52,644 nt of DNA from an uncultured Bacteroidaceae bacterium. Lineage in GTDB: Bacteria; Bacteroidota; Bacteroidia; Bacteroidales; Bacteroidaceae. This document shows, piece by piece, positions 52,570-52,644 of the stretch (the first letter of the stretch is position 1; each line of letters opens with the position of its first letter). A model generated the notes under the pieces. The model searched no databases, was not told where the DNA came from, and saw only the letters and a list, made by a program, of their open reading frames with translations. The translations under genes and the position numbers were made by a program. The DNA lies in contig CAKQRW010000018.1 of assembly GCA_934271655.1 (NCBI GenBank), positions 1 to 52,644 on the forward strand, read 5' to 3'.

Positions 52570-52644
52570 TGGTAGCGCCTACGAGAATCGAACTCGTGTT
52601 CCATGCGTGAGAGGCATGTGTCCTAGCCGCTAGACGAAAGCGCC
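52570..52644 (-). tRNA. tRNA-Glu (anticodon CTC), second copy
   Basis: Identical over its whole length, including CCA, to the copy at 52472-52546. The 5' end coincides with the last base of the window, so its promoter lies outside. Confidence 0.96.

Overview
The window looks like a chromosomal segment of a Bacteroidales bacterium, most likely from the Prevotella group. The evidence is a short (289-residue) RpoD of the Bacteroidetes type, several promoters of the TTTG-N19/20-TAnnTTTG type, and families typical of that phylum: clostripain-like C11 lipoprotein, DUF187/GHL10 hydrolase, secreted DPP-IV, DUF6057-like membrane proteins and L31 type B. The genus is inferred only; no 16S rRNA or other decisive marker is present.

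Layout. Positions 1-782 are non-coding and repeat-rich. Genes from 783 to 6294 run leftward: valS, an FtsX/LolE-type permease and a PLP aminotransferase. An N-carbamoylputrescine amidase gene (6573-7448) runs rightward. From 7945 to 19299 everything runs leftward: GHL10 hydrolase, secreted phospholipase D-like protein, ung, C11 peptidase lipoprotein, a small secreted protein, rpoD, an RluA-family pseudouridine synthase, rlmD and a two-domain carbohydrate esterase. From 19901 to 31726 everything runs rightward: LMW protein tyrosine phosphatase, a DUF6057-like / PD40-CxxCH lipoprotein / DUF6057-like trio, a DPP-IV-like peptidase, a MATE exporter, truA and an EamA transporter. PAP2 phosphatase and class II aldolase genes run leftward (32375-35084). 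rpmE2 and a signalling cluster follow rightward (35548-41907): SpoIIE-type phosphatase fused to an RsbW-like kinase, an alarmone synthetase, a STAS antagonist and an SLC13-type permease. The last 10 kb (41901-52085) is a single leftward reading frame of 3394 residues, a 'polyvalent' protein of the kind carried by phages and conjugative elements. Its 5' end is broken by frameshifts, and it lies beside two identical tRNA-Glu(CTC) genes.

Three patterns go beyond the gene list. (1) Most intergenic regions longer than about 75 bp hold a locus-specific direct repeat with a period near 22 bp or near a multiple of it (44, 64-67). At least five of these repeats include the stop codon and the last codons of the adjacent gene. 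(2) Inside the giant gene, three linkers that follow nuclease-like domains carry the same antisense promoter-like element, CTTG-N20-TAACTTTG on the + strand. Beside one of them are two copies of an element that could fold as a three-way junction with differing but still pairing arms. (3) The SpoIIE/RsbW fusion, alarmone synthetase, STAS protein and TrkA_C-containing permease form a compact candidate circuit joining partner switching to (p)ppGpp signalling.

All functions rest on motif reading by eye. No database search, structure prediction or folding program was run.
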